IMG/VR virus record: IMGVR_UViG_3300042261_002385
Span: 124,001-188,000 of that record
Reading direction: 5' to 3' (one strand)
DNA from: a virus
DNA length: 64,000 nt
Made by a program: the position numbers and the translations under genes. Below the pieces are notes generated by a model, which was given only the letters and a program-made list of their open reading frames with translations, did no database searches and had not been told where the DNA came from. Below are positions 9,124-18,494 of this stretch, piece after piece. Within the stretch, counting starts at the first letter, position 1. Each line of letters opens with the position of its first letter.

Positions 9124-9372
9124 TTATTTTTTTAAAAGATTTCTTATTTCTCTAGCTTCAATTAGCGTCATTGGTTTTCTTTTTGAAAAATCTACAATTT
9201 CTTTCAAATCTTCGATTGAGTATGAATTTAATAATAGTTCTTTAATACTTTCACACTCATGATAAGTCATGAGTAAAGCTTCTGATATACTATCGCTCCA
9301 TGTATTATCTTCAGATGAAACTAGAAATTTATTATCCGATCTTCTTTTTATTAGTTTTACCATTTTTGTCAT
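9124..9372 (-). CDS. Small hypothetical protein
   Basis: 82 residues, basic N-terminus then mostly helical, ending KPMTLIEAREIRNLLKK. An internal ATG four codons in is an equally possible start. Unknown function; placed between the fibre block and the oxygenase-like gene on the same strand. Confidence 0.55.
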   Translation of the reverse strand: MTKMVKLIKRRSDNKFLVSSEDNTWSDSISEALLMTYHECESIKELLLNSYSIEDLKEIVDFSKRKPMTLIEAREIRNLLKK

Positions 9373-9378
9373 TTATTT

Positions 9379-10353
9379 TTAATCATTGAATACTTCAAAT
9401 GTTAGTTGATTTTCTTCAACAAATTTTCTTTTAAGACCAGCCTGCATAGTCAAAACAATATTTCCGTTATCAATTGAATAAGTCCCAAGATGGCTTGTGT
9501 CTGGATCTGTGTTTAGAGATGTGACTACTTCTGATAGATCATTAGAAGTCAAATTAGAGTAAAAAGTAGTAATTAGTTGAGAATCTCTGAGTAAATTTAT
9601 TGATGTATTGACAATTGGATAAGAACTAGAGACAGTGCCAGTTATTGTTATTGGAGTTGTATCTAAATCTTGTTTAAGATAAATTTCAACTGGAGTGTAG
9701 TATAGTCTATCACTCAAATAATCTACAGCTCCATAATCGTATACGTTGAGAATTATTGAATCATCTTTAAAAGACAAACTGTATATTTGAATCCACATTT
9801 GTAATTGTTCGGTTGTCATGTAATTCCAGTTATTTTTCTCTTGAGTGGAAACCATAACTTTATTTCTTGGAAAACTATTATAAACTGGACCAAAATCCTC
9901 ATGAAAAGCTACATAGTAACCTTCCCCACCAAAAGGTGTTTTGACCCAAGATAAATTAAAACCTAAATTGTTCTCTAAAACTTCAACAACAAGTGTTCCG
10001 CTTGAAATAATTGTAGAACCATTAGAAAAATTTGTTGGATAGCTACCATTCGCTATAAATACACAACCTGTTTGATTTATTGTTCCAGAAGTGACTGTAG
10101 CAATATTACTAAAATCATCACCAGACACATAATTAGATATTGTGTATTCCTCACCAATTATTAAAGCGTAGTCAAAAAAACTCATATCAGTGCCAGTAAT
10201 TACTTCTGTCTGGGTTAGTAGAGCCTTATAACTAGAAATACTATATGTTCCATCAGTGACAATAAGACCACCATCTACTCTAAGATTTCCACTAAGAGTT
10301 AGATCACCGGAAAGTGTCTGATTAGCTAAATTATCAACGATATATTTTCTCAT
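9379..10353 (-). CDS. Appendage/tail fibre protein
   Basis: 324 residues, beta-rich, with many Ser/Thr/Gly/Asn residues. The N-terminus MRKYIVDNLANQTLSGDLTL shows the LSGDLTLSGNLRVDGG pattern common in trimeric fibre shafts. No enzymatic motif. It is the promoter-distal gene of a long minus-strand block of appendage genes. The exact structural role is inferred from composition and neighbours. Confidence 0.65.
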   Translation of the reverse strand: MRKYIVDNLANQTLSGDLTLSGNLRVDGGLIVTDGTYSISSYKALLTQTEVITGTDMSFFDYALIIGEEYTISNYVSGDDFSNIATVTSGTINQTGCVFIANGSYPTNFSNGSTIISSGTLVVEVLENNLGFNLSWVKTPFGGEGYYVAFHEDFGPVYNSFPRNKVMVSTQEKNNWNYMTTEQLQMWIQIYSLSFKDDSIILNVYDYGAVDYLSDRLYYTPVEIYLKQDLDTTPITITGTVSSSYPIVNTSINLLRDSQLITTFYSNLTSNDLSEVVTSLNTDPDTSHLGTYSIDNGNIVLTMQAGLKRKFVEENQLTFEVFND

Positions 10354-10368
10354 TCTATTTTTTAATTT

Positions 10369-12891
10369 TTATTGGTTTATATTTATAATTGTTAACACAT
10401 CATTCTCATCATAATAAGATAATCTATCTAATCCATTTGAATTTTTAAAAATATTACAACTATAATCTTCATAGACAGATGGAGTTCCTGAAACAGAAAG
10501 AACAGTCAATGTCAAATCAGTTTCACCACCAAAAGAAGCAGAAGCTATTGTAAGAGTATCATTAACAGAAAATCCAATTCCTGACGCACTGATAATAACC
10601 TGTGAGACAACACCGGATGAAACTTGTACATCAAAATATGAGTTTATACCAGAACCACCTGTTGCACCAACCGCCAAGTGTAATGTGTCAGGTGAAGCCG
10701 TGGCCGAGCTCCAAGTTATTGACGTGACTGTATTGTAATATGTAAGAAAATTATATTCATTAAGATTGTGAATTTTTACATCATTGTTTCTAAAATAGTC
10801 ACCAATTTCGTTGCCATTGAAAAGATCTTGAATAAAATTATTATAAAAATATTCCCCTACTGTATTTTGATTAAAATAGTTACCAATGATGTTACCAAAC
10901 GATTGAGCTCCACCATATCCGAAGTCATTCTGAATATTATTGTTGTTAAAATAATTACCAATTTTATTAAATGCAAAATTGTTAGCTAAAGTATTACTAT
11001 AAAAATTATCACCGATGGTATTAGAGAAAAAGTCATTACCAATATTATTATCATAAAAATAAGAACTTATTATATTTTTCTCAAAATTATCACCTATAGT
11101 ATTATAAATAGATTCACATCCAATTATGTTTTGATGTATGTTATTACCTAAATCATTATATGAAAAATTTTCTCCAAATTCATTACCAGTGGTATGACCA
11201 AAGAAAAGATTGCCTTTGACATTAGATTTACAAGAATTTTGTCTGAAATCATTAGCTCCATAGTTTTCAAAATCTCCTACAATATTATCATTGAAGTTAA
11301 ATCCAATTTCATTTCTGTAAAAGAAATTATAAATATCATTACTCACAAAATCATTAAAAATTTTGTTTTCATAGAAATCTCTATAAATATTGTTGTTTTC
11401 AAATCCATTACCAATATGATTTTCATAAAATTGAACTTCTCCAAAGTTTGCAATATCACCTATGATATTATTATAAAAGTAATCTCCTATCTTATTGTCT
11501 CTAGTAGTAGAGTAAAATTTATTAGCATTTCCTCCATTACCAAGAGTATTAGACTCAAACTCTCCACGAATTTCATTATTATTAAAACCAACACCAATAA
11601 TATTTTTTAAGAAACCATCAGAAAGAGTATTTATAATATTATTATTAAAGCCATTTCCAATTATATTATTTTGAAAGTCTTGTCCTGAGATTTTATTATT
11701 ATCAAATTGATTATTAATTCTATTTCTATAGAAACTACCAACAGTAATAATATTATCATTAAAATCTTCACCAACTGAGTTTCTTTGAAAATTAGCAGTT
11801 ATAATATTTCTTTGAAAATAATTTCCTATCTGATTCTGGTCAAAGTCATCATCTGTGATATTATGAGAAAAGAAATTACCTATTGTGTTATTGCTACAAT
11901 CATCATCAAAAGTGTTATTGTAACAATTATTTCCGAATCTGTTATTATAATAAGAACCATCTAAGAAAACGTTGTTTGATAATACAAAATTTCCTATACC
12001 GTCCTGTAGGTAAGAATTAGCATGATCCCCGATGTAATTATTAAAAGCAGTAACACCATCAAAAGTTCTAATATTATAGGATTCACTATCAACATTGGTC
12101 TTTTTAGGACTACCGAAGTTCATTATATAGTTGGCAGAATAGTATTTTATATCATTAGCAGTAACATCCCAAACTGAACCAGTCAATGACATGGCGGTAG
12201 CACTTGTTATTGTATCAATTTTAAAAACCTCTTCACTAAAGTATGGTAAAGCAATTACATCACCTTCTGAAAAGTTTGTGAAAACAGTATCAACACCAGT
12301 GACTATACCACCTACTACACTAACTGTTCCTGCCTGTGGATTATTTATATCATATAAATAATAATCATATCTCTTAAAATAAACTTCTCTATGGTCATAG
12401 TCAGTTCTATTATTCCACTCATCTATTCTTTCTGTAATTCTACCATATGCTGTTCCACCGGTATGCTCAGACTGAGTAAACGATATATCATATTTGATTG
12501 AATCTTTCGGAAAATCAGGCTGATATGCATCAATAGACAGAGCCGTGGCACTTATAGCCATCACAATAATTGAATGTGTACTACCGACTTTGTAACTATC
12601 TTCACTGTGAGTTGGATTTCCATAAATGTCATAATCTGGTTGGTCATAACAAGTTTTAAAATCCGATATTTCATAAAATCTACCAGGAACTAAATTTTCT
12701 GAAGTCACTAAACTAAGTAATGAGAAATATGTCACTATTGAATATGAACTAGAACCCCCTCCAGTATTGTTAGTATTTCCATTTTCATCTTTTTGACTGA
12801 AATTAGGCCCATCAAAACCAATATATTTAAATCCTGCTGGTGGGTTTGGCAAAGATGCGAAATCTGTCTCTTGAAAAATTAATCTTCTCAT
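10369..12891 (-). CDS. Giant Asn-ladder beta-helix appendage protein
   Basis: 840 residues. Roughly residues 290-690 are dozens of short imperfect repeats of about 10-11 residues with the theme I-G-N-x-F-x-x-N-x-I (for example NYFQRNIITANF), giving stacked Asn, Phe/Tyr and Ile positions. That is the signature expected of a right-handed parallel beta-helix with Asn ladders. The N-terminal region (FKYIGFDGPNFSQKDENGN) and a C-terminal domain rich in Ser/Gly flank it. Likely a tail spike or fibre recognising a surface glycan. A TTTAATATATA element lies 23 bases upstream. Confidence 0.75.
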   Translation of the reverse strand: MRRLIFQETDFASLPNPPAGFKYIGFDGPNFSQKDENGNTNNTGGGSSSYSIVTYFSLLSLVTSENLVPGRFYEISDFKTCYDQPDYDIYGNPTHSEDSYKVGSTHSIIVMAISATALSIDAYQPDFPKDSIKYDISFTQSEHTGGTAYGRITERIDEWNNRTDYDHREVYFKRYDYYLYDINNPQAGTVSVVGGIVTGVDTVFTNFSEGDVIALPYFSEEVFKIDTITSATAMSLTGSVWDVTANDIKYYSANYIMNFGSPKKTNVDSESYNIRTFDGVTAFNNYIGDHANSYLQDGIGNFVLSNNVFLDGSYYNNRFGNNCYNNTFDDDCSNNTIGNFFSHNITDDDFDQNQIGNYFQRNIITANFQRNSVGEDFNDNIITVGSFYRNRINNQFDNNKISGQDFQNNIIGNGFNNNIINTLSDGFLKNIIGVGFNNNEIRGEFESNTLGNGGNANKFYSTTRDNKIGDYFYNNIIGDIANFGEVQFYENHIGNGFENNNIYRDFYENKIFNDFVSNDIYNFFYRNEIGFNFNDNIVGDFENYGANDFRQNSCKSNVKGNLFFGHTTGNEFGENFSYNDLGNNIHQNIIGCESIYNTIGDNFEKNIISSYFYDNNIGNDFFSNTIGDNFYSNTLANNFAFNKIGNYFNNNNIQNDFGYGGAQSFGNIIGNYFNQNTVGEYFYNNFIQDLFNGNEIGDYFRNNDVKIHNLNEYNFLTYYNTVTSITWSSATASPDTLHLAVGATGGSGINSYFDVQVSSGVVSQVIISASGIGFSVNDTLTIASASFGGETDLTLTVLSVSGTPSVYEDYSCNIFKNSNGLDRLSYYDENDVLTIININQ
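10780..12000 (-). repeat. Asn-rich beta-helix repeat tract
   Basis: DNA coding the I-G-N-x-F-x-x-N-x-I repeats. Repeats are diverged at the nucleotide level, suggesting old expansion under structural selection. Boundaries approximate. Confidence 0.6.
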
Positions 12892-12943
12892 TTAATAAAA
12901 TTATTTTAATAAACTATATATTAAATGTTAAACTAAGACATTG

Positions 12944-14062
12944 TTAAAATCCTAATGCTTGTTTAATTCTTAGTGTAAAATTACTAACTACTGTCTTACA
13001 TTCTTCAGAGGTCACTAAAACACCACCTGATTTACTGAGTAATGTGTGTATTGCTAAAATGTTACTAGCTGTGGTTGAATAATAATAAATTCCATTTCCA
13101 CCATTAGCAGCTGTATCAGAAAAACTATTTAAAGTTCCGAATTGAGAATCCCAGTTTGTATGCCCTAAGAGTATTATTAAATTACAGTGAGATGGGTCAG
13201 TTGCATTATAAGTTTCTCTAAAGTATGCGTAGGTCGAAAATCCATTACTTTGAGTGCCATTCCAAATAACACTCGCAGTCATAAGACCACCACCATCAGC
13301 TCCTGAGTTACCACCTGACTGCCAACCAATTGGCCCAGAACCACTTCTACTACCTAATACAGTAAGTGGATGATATGTGCCACTTTGACTAGAACCATTA
13401 AACTGAGTATATCCTAAACTTGTGTAATAAAAATCCGTATCTACTAAAGTAGAAGTATCATTTGTGTAAAAAATAGACTGAGTAAAAGATGTTGTTGCAC
13501 CAGAAGAAGATGTGTAATTGACACCACTTCTTAACCATGGAGTCGTAAAGTTTCCAGAATCATACATGTCTCCACCTCCATCACTAATATAACTACCATT
13601 TCCATCAAGTCTATAAAAGTAAAAACTTGGATTTCTAAAATCAGACATATAGTTTCTTAGATATGAAGCAATAGTGTTTAAAGATAGGTATGGAGATGAA
13701 CTATAAGAAGTCCAGTAGCCATTAGTATTCAACCAAGCTGTGGCTTGTGTTGCAAAAACGAAATTCTGTGGACTACCGTGTTTGTTAGAAACATAATTTG
13801 CAATACTAATAAAAGATTCTCTGCTTGAAGTAGCACTACGCCAAAACTGCACAGATGCCGTTCTTCCATCAGGAACTGTCGTATCCCCTAAAACATTTTG
13901 ATTAGCAATGACATAACCTAGCTCTTCATCGGGCCCAGCAAACCATTCTAAAGAGGTAGTCAGTCCGGCAAAATTCGTTTCAGAAATAGATATATTCCCA
14001 ACTTGATTTAGACCAGGTATAGCCGTTCCACTATTATATGCAAATGCTCTTGATGTTGCCAC
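12944..14062 (-). CDS. Appendage/tail fibre protein
   Basis: 372 residues, beta-rich, high in Ser, Thr, Gly, Asn, Tyr and Trp. The start is GTG at 14062 (reads MATSRAFAYNSG), fixed by TTAATATATA four bases upstream. The C-terminal 100 residues (LIILLGHTNWDSQFGTLN...) look like a folded globular tip. No known family recognised; role inferred from the neighbouring fibre genes. Confidence 0.65.
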   Translation of the reverse strand: MATSRAFAYNSGTAIPGLNQVGNISISETNFAGLTTSLEWFAGPDEELGYVIANQNVLGDTTVPDGRTASVQFWRSATSSRESFISIANYVSNKHGSPQNFVFATQATAWLNTNGYWTSYSSSPYLSLNTIASYLRNYMSDFRNPSFYFYRLDGNGSYISDGGGDMYDSGNFTTPWLRSGVNYTSSSGATTSFTQSIFYTNDTSTLVDTDFYYTSLGYTQFNGSSQSGTYHPLTVLGSRSGSGPIGWQSGGNSGADGGGLMTASVIWNGTQSNGFSTYAYFRETYNATDPSHCNLIILLGHTNWDSQFGTLNSFSDTAANGGNGIYYYSTTASNILAIHTLLSKSGGVLVTSEECKTVVSNFTLRIKQALGF

Positions 14063-14066
14063 GTAG

Positions 14067-14076
14067 TATATATTAA
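14067..14076 (-). promoter_or_regulatory. Leaderless-class promoter motif
   Basis: TTAATATATA then CTAC then GTG at 14062, four-base spacing. It supports the non-ATG start. Confidence 0.55.
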
Positions 14077-14101
14077 TTTTTAATAATATAGTTAGTGACT
14101 A

Positions 14102-16831
14102 TCAACTAAATGGATTTATCTGACCTAATACTTGACTCCAAGTAGCAGAAGTTCTTAAAAATGTGAATCCAACTACATCAACTTTATTAGCAGAGGCAGA
14201 ATAAGTTCCACCAGCCCATTTAACACTCTGTGTGACTCCCTCAATATGAACAATTGTTGGTGAGTAAGCTGTAGCTCCTTGGCTAATAATAATAGTAGCT
14301 GTGACCGCTCTGTTATTAGTTGTTGGAACATTGACAAATTTAGCTGTGTAATTAGTTGAAGCCGTTCCGTGATACCAAATCGAACCTAAAGTGAAATCAT
14401 AAACAACATTAGATGCTGTAGCACCTGTTGGTTCTGAGCCGATAACTTCTATGACTTCAGCCAACTCAGATAAACCTGTAGATGAGAATGTGGCAGTAAG
14501 AGTCAAACTGTCACCTACTGATGTTCCACTTGTTCCAGCAGTACCAGAAGTGCCATTTGTTCCAGAAGTACCATTAATTCCAGAACTACCACTTGTGCCA
14601 GAAGTTCCTGCCTCACCACTTGTTCCAGAGGTTCCGGTCGTTCCGGATTCACCACTAGTGCCAGAAGTTCCAGTAGTGCCAGAAGTTCCAGACTCACCAG
14701 TAGTCCCAGAGGTTCCCGATTCACCGCTTGTGCCAGAAGTTCCAGTGGTTCCAGATTCTCCACTTGTTCCAGACGTTCCAGTAGTTCCTGCCTCACCACT
14801 TGTGCCAGAAGTTCCTGCCTCACCACTTGTGCCAGAAGTTCCTGCCTCACCACTTGTGCCAGAGGTTCCTGTATCACCACTTGTTCCGGACGTTCCAGAT
14901 TCCCCGCTTGTTCCAGACGTTCCAGTAGTTCCAGATGTTCCTGCCTCACCACTTGTGCCAGAGGTTCCCGTATCACCACTTGTTCCGGACGTTCCAGATT
15001 CCCCGCTTGTTCCAGACGTTCCAGTAGTTCCAGTAGTTCCAGATGTTCCTGCCTCACCACTTGTTCCAGAAGTTCCATTATCACCGGAAGTTCCGGATGT
15101 TCCTGTATCACCACTTGTTCCGGATGTTCCTGTATCACCACTTGTGCCAGAGGTTCCAAGACCACTACTTCCAGAGGTTCCATTTAAACCACTAGAACCA
15201 GAGGTTCCAGTAGAACCATCTATTCCATTGACACCACTTAGTCCGCTTGTTCCGCTTGAACCAGAGGTTCCTCGAGTACCGGAAGTTCCGGAAGTTCCAA
15301 CCGTTCCAGATACACCACTAGAACCAGAGGTTCCTCGAGTTCCAGAAGTTCCGGAAGTTCCTAAACCAGAAGTACCACTAGAACCAGCAGATCCGGATGT
15401 TCCAGACGTGCCACTAGCACCTGACGAACCAGAAGAGCCACTGCTACCCGAAGTTCCGGAGGTTCCGGAAGTTCCTTTAGTTCCGCTAGTTCCAGATGTG
15501 CCATTATCACCTGAACTACCAGATGTTCCGTTGATACCTGAGCTACCGGATGTTCCGGAAGAACCATTAAGACCAGCGGGTCCTTGAATGGCTCCCATAT
15601 CAACCCAACCATCAGCATTTGAGGCGGCTGACGTTGGATCATATATGTATAGATGACTAGTATCTTGTAAGATATATGTATCTAAAAGATTTGGTTGTGG
15701 TATAGAATAGGATGTTCCTCTACTTTGAGTTAGTGATGAGTATGATGCTTCTACACCCTGTGGACTTAAAGTCTGACCAGGTATACCCTGTGCACCAGAT
15801 GTTCCAGAAGTGGCGGAAGTTCCACTTGTTCCAGATGAACCTCCACCAGAAGTTCCAGATGAACCGCTAGTTCCAGATGAACCGCTAGTTCCAGTTTCAC
15901 CACTAGAACCTGATGACCCACTAGATCCAGATGACCCACTAGACCCAGATGAACCCGAACTGCCGGATTCACCACTTGTGCCGTTTTGACCAGAAGTTCC
16001 GCTTGAACCCGAAGAACCAGTTTCGCCAGAAGTTCCAGATTCACCAGAACTTCCACTTGAGCCAGAAGAACCGGAAGTTCCGTATTCTCCTGAAGTTCCC
16101 GATGTTCCATCAACACCTGATGAGCCAGCATCACCTTCTGCGCCACTTATACCAGAAGTTCCGGAAGTTCCGGTCACTCCGGAGCTTCCTGAGCTACCAC
16201 TTGTTCCAGTTGTTCCACTTTGACCAGAACTTCCAGAAGTGCCATTTGTGCCGTTTACACCTGATGAACCACTTGTTCCAGTTTCACCGGAACTACCACT
16301 TGTTCCAGTTGTTCCACTTTGACCAGAACTTCCAGAAGTGCCACTAGATCCTGACGATCCACTAGACCCTGAAGAACCCGAAGCACCGGACACACCTGAA
16401 GTTCCTGACGTTCCACTTGTGGTGCTAGAACTACCACCAGCAAAAGCTGTACCGTTAATTATCAAAGATGATGTATCAGAAGATAAAATAAATGGTTGAG
16501 ATTCACTACCAAGATTGATGCTATTCATCATAACAGAATTTCCATCTGTTGATATAGTGACACCACCTATATAGATTGTATTACCAGAAACATGAAGACT
16601 CTTCCATCTCAAACTAGATGTTCCCAAATCATATTGAGAGTCAACATCCGGTAAAACATGACCTGAGACGACTGTATTACTTGAAAGTATGCTAAATGTT
16701 GGAGAAGTCACTTCGGTAAACTGAAATGGAACTCCAGCTACCCAACCTCTTCCATTCCATTTGTATCTTACACCTTGAGCATTTACATAAACGTCTCCAA
16801 CATTCGGGTTATTTGGCCAATTTGTATTCAC
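14102..16831 (-). CDS. Collagen-like fibre protein, long
   Basis: 909 residues. An N-terminal domain (about 1-130) contains NPNVGDVYVNAQGVRYKWNG and DSQYDLGTSSLRWKSLHV, both typical of phage fibre attachment and shaft regions. Then come two long Gly-x-y tracts (about 135-340 and 420-750) dominated by GTS/GSS triplets. They are separated by a folded linker of about 75 residues containing QTLSPQGVEASYSSLTQSRG. A globular C-terminal domain of about 130 residues follows. Unlike animal collagen the triplets have almost no proline. Likely a flexible trimeric fibre. Confidence 0.8.
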   Translation of the reverse strand: MNTNWPNNPNVGDVYVNAQGVRYKWNGRGWVAGVPFQFTEVTSPTFSILSSNTVVSGHVLPDVDSQYDLGTSSLRWKSLHVSGNTIYIGGVTISTDGNSVMMNSINLGSESQPFILSSDTSSLIINGTAFAGGSSSTTSGTSGTSGVSGASGSSGSSGSSGSSGTSGSSGQSGTTGTSGSSGETGTSGSSGVNGTNGTSGSSGQSGTTGTSGSSGSSGVTGTSGTSGISGAEGDAGSSGVDGTSGTSGEYGTSGSSGSSGSSGESGTSGETGSSGSSGTSGQNGTSGESGSSGSSGSSGSSGSSGSSGSSGETGTSGSSGTSGSSGTSGGGSSGTSGTSATSGTSGAQGIPGQTLSPQGVEASYSSLTQSRGTSYSIPQPNLLDTYILQDTSHLYIYDPTSAASNADGWVDMGAIQGPAGLNGSSGTSGSSGINGTSGSSGDNGTSGTSGTKGTSGTSGTSGSSGSSGSSGASGTSGTSGSAGSSGTSGLGTSGTSGTRGTSGSSGVSGTVGTSGTSGTRGTSGSSGTSGLSGVNGIDGSTGTSGSSGLNGTSGSSGLGTSGTSGDTGTSGTSGDTGTSGTSGDNGTSGTSGEAGTSGTTGTTGTSGTSGESGTSGTSGDTGTSGTSGEAGTSGTTGTSGTSGESGTSGTSGDTGTSGTSGEAGTSGTSGEAGTSGTSGEAGTTGTSGTSGESGTTGTSGTSGESGTSGTTGESGTSGTTGTSGTSGESGTTGTSGTSGEAGTSGTSGSSGINGTSGTNGTSGTAGTSGTSVGDSLTLTATFSSTGLSELAEVIEVIGSEPTGATASNVVYDFTLGSIWYHGTASTNYTAKFVNVPTTNNRAVTATIIISQGATAYSPTIVHIEGVTQSVKWAGGTYSASANKVDVVGFTFLRTSATWSQVLGQINPFS
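14520..16440 (-). repeat. Gly-Thr-Ser/Gly-Ser-Ser collagen-like coding repeats
   Basis: 9-base-periodic repeats (plus strand looks like nnAGTTCCAG/AGTGCCAGA in series), interrupted at about 15590-15790 by a unique linker. The opposite strand is open by chance of composition and is not a gene. Confidence 0.8.
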
Positions 16832-16847
16832 TATTCATTTCTTATTT

Positions 16848-18479
16848 TTATATTACTCCATATACTCTTAAGCTATCTACTGTCCAAGTTCCACCAGAAG
16901 AACTTGTAGTTGTTATTGTTATAGTGGCTCCAGCAGCTATAGCCTCTGAATACTTTAAATTTCTACCAACATCATGTTGGTCAGATGTTCCAGTAGCATC
17001 GAGTCTAACTATTTTACTTCTTTTATTAACACCACCAACGACTATATTGAATGTTACTGTGGCATTAGTATTAGCATTAGTAAACAGACCACACTCTGAT
17101 TCAATTATAATTTTTGAATATGCATTTGCAGCTAAAGTATAGCTAAAAGCTGTAGTGTTTGTGCTACCACTCACCGGAGTTTCGTTTGCACTTAATAACA
17201 TAACTGTGCCAGAAGCTGGACTTAAACCTGAAGTTCCGGATGTTCCGGTGGTTCCTTGAGCACCTGAGGATCCACTTGTTCCTGATGTTCCTCTTGTTCC
17301 TCTTGTTCCTGATGTGCCATTCACACCACTGCTACCGGATGTTCCTGAGGTGCCACTGGAACCTAAGAAGTTCCCATCTACCCCAGAGGTTCCACTAGTA
17401 CCTATAGTTCCAGAAGTTCCACTGGTTCCTCTAGTTCCAGAAGTTCCCATAGTTCCTCTTGTTCCAGATGTGCCGTTTACACCAGAAGAGCCAGATGTTC
17501 CTCTTGTTCCACTTGTTCCTGATGTTCCGGTGCTTCCGGAAGTTCCAGAAGTGCCATTAACACCAGAAGTTCCACTGGTTCCTCTTGTTCCTGATGATCC
17601 ACTTGTTCCAGAGGTTCCTCTAGTTCCAGAGGTTCCGTTAACTCCGCTAGTTCCTGATGTTCCATTAATACCACTAGTTCCTGAGGTCCCTGATGTTCCA
17701 TCACCACCAGCAGCTCCATCAAGATTGACAACCCAATTTGAGTACGAAGATGAACCATATTTAGCCAATACTTCATATACTAACTCACCAGTAGAAGAAT
17801 TATAGCTTTCTACCTGACCTTCTATATAATTTGATGCATCATAAGATATTATTATTAATTGAGCGGCACTATATGATAAAGAAGGATCTACAGTAATACT
17901 ATATGTTGATGAAACAGCTGTAGTTGATAAATCAATAGCTGAGTTATATTCTACTCTAAATGAATCACCATCATAACCTGATGTTCCTGAAGTTCCAGCT
18001 GGACCTGTTCCACCAATAGGTCCAATTTCACCTACTGCAGTAACCCATTGATAATAGTCACCGTCATAAATATAGGTGTATAAGTTACCATATTCAGCAT
18101 CATACCAAAAAGAACCTGTTTTAATTTGACTTGTTCCAGTGCCTGTGGGTGTAGTTGATTGATAAAAGAATTTAGCAGATACAGCTGTTATGTAATTTTT
18201 AATTTCGTTGTTTATAAAAATTGGTGAGTTTTGTTGTAAAGTGTCTATCAGTTGTTTGATTCTTGGTAGTCCGAGTTTAGCTTCGTTATTAGAAGAAAAC
18301 GGAATATTTATCAATCTTTGACTTTTAAGACTGATAACAACCATATTGTTTTTTACATAAAGATTTATTACTGTAAATGGATTGACGGTGTATGTGACTA
18401 CTCCAGTATTATCCATTATTTGAATATTCGTATCGTTTGTTCCTAAAGGTCTTAAAAATTTATCCCAACTATAACTCAT
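16848..18479 (-). CDS. Collagen-like fibre protein, second copy type
   Basis: 543 residues. N-terminal domain (1-165, starts MSYSWDKFLRPLGTNDTN) differs from that of the neighbouring collagen-like gene. It has a short Gly-x-y stretch (GEIGPIGGTGPAGTSG), a unique segment of about 75 residues, then a main GTS/GSS tract (about 255-420). It ends in a beta-rich C-terminal domain of about 105 residues with SANETPVSGSTNTTAFSYTL, resembling small trimeric fibre heads. It sits 16 bases downstream of an upstream structural gene, in the same transcript. Confidence 0.78.
   Translation of the reverse strand: MSYSWDKFLRPLGTNDTNIQIMDNTGVVTYTVNPFTVINLYVKNNMVVISLKSQRLINIPFSSNNEAKLGLPRIKQLIDTLQQNSPIFINNEIKNYITAVSAKFFYQSTTPTGTGTSQIKTGSFWYDAEYGNLYTYIYDGDYYQWVTAVGEIGPIGGTGPAGTSGTSGYDGDSFRVEYNSAIDLSTTAVSSTYSITVDPSLSYSAAQLIIISYDASNYIEGQVESYNSSTGELVYEVLAKYGSSSYSNWVVNLDGAAGGDGTSGTSGTSGINGTSGTSGVNGTSGTRGTSGTSGSSGTRGTSGTSGVNGTSGTSGSTGTSGTSGTRGTSGSSGVNGTSGTRGTMGTSGTRGTSGTSGTIGTSGTSGVDGNFLGSSGTSGTSGSSGVNGTSGTRGTRGTSGTSGSSGAQGTTGTSGTSGLSPASGTVMLLSANETPVSGSTNTTAFSYTLAANAYSKIIIESECGLFTNANTNATVTFNIVVGGVNKRSKIVRLDATGTSDQHDVGRNLKYSEAIAAGATITITTTSSSGGTWTVDSLRVYGVI
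17220..17710 (-). repeat. Second collagen-like coding repeat tract
   Basis: Same GTS/GSS triplet coding repeats as at 14520-16440, in the adjacent gene; local duplication or recombination between the two tracts is plausible. Confidence 0.75.
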
Positions 18480-18494
18480 TTTTTATAATTTTTT

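Noticed and set aside
10768-11610. Plus-strand frames rich in Ile/Lys/Asn inside the beta-helix gene
   Set aside because: Antisense to the repeat tract; composition mirrors the repeats, no start signals.
14451-15587. Long plus-strand open frame of Pro/Val/Glu repeats opposite the collagen-like gene
   Set aside because: It is the complement of GTS/GSS coding repeats; open only because of their composition. No promoter motif or start context.
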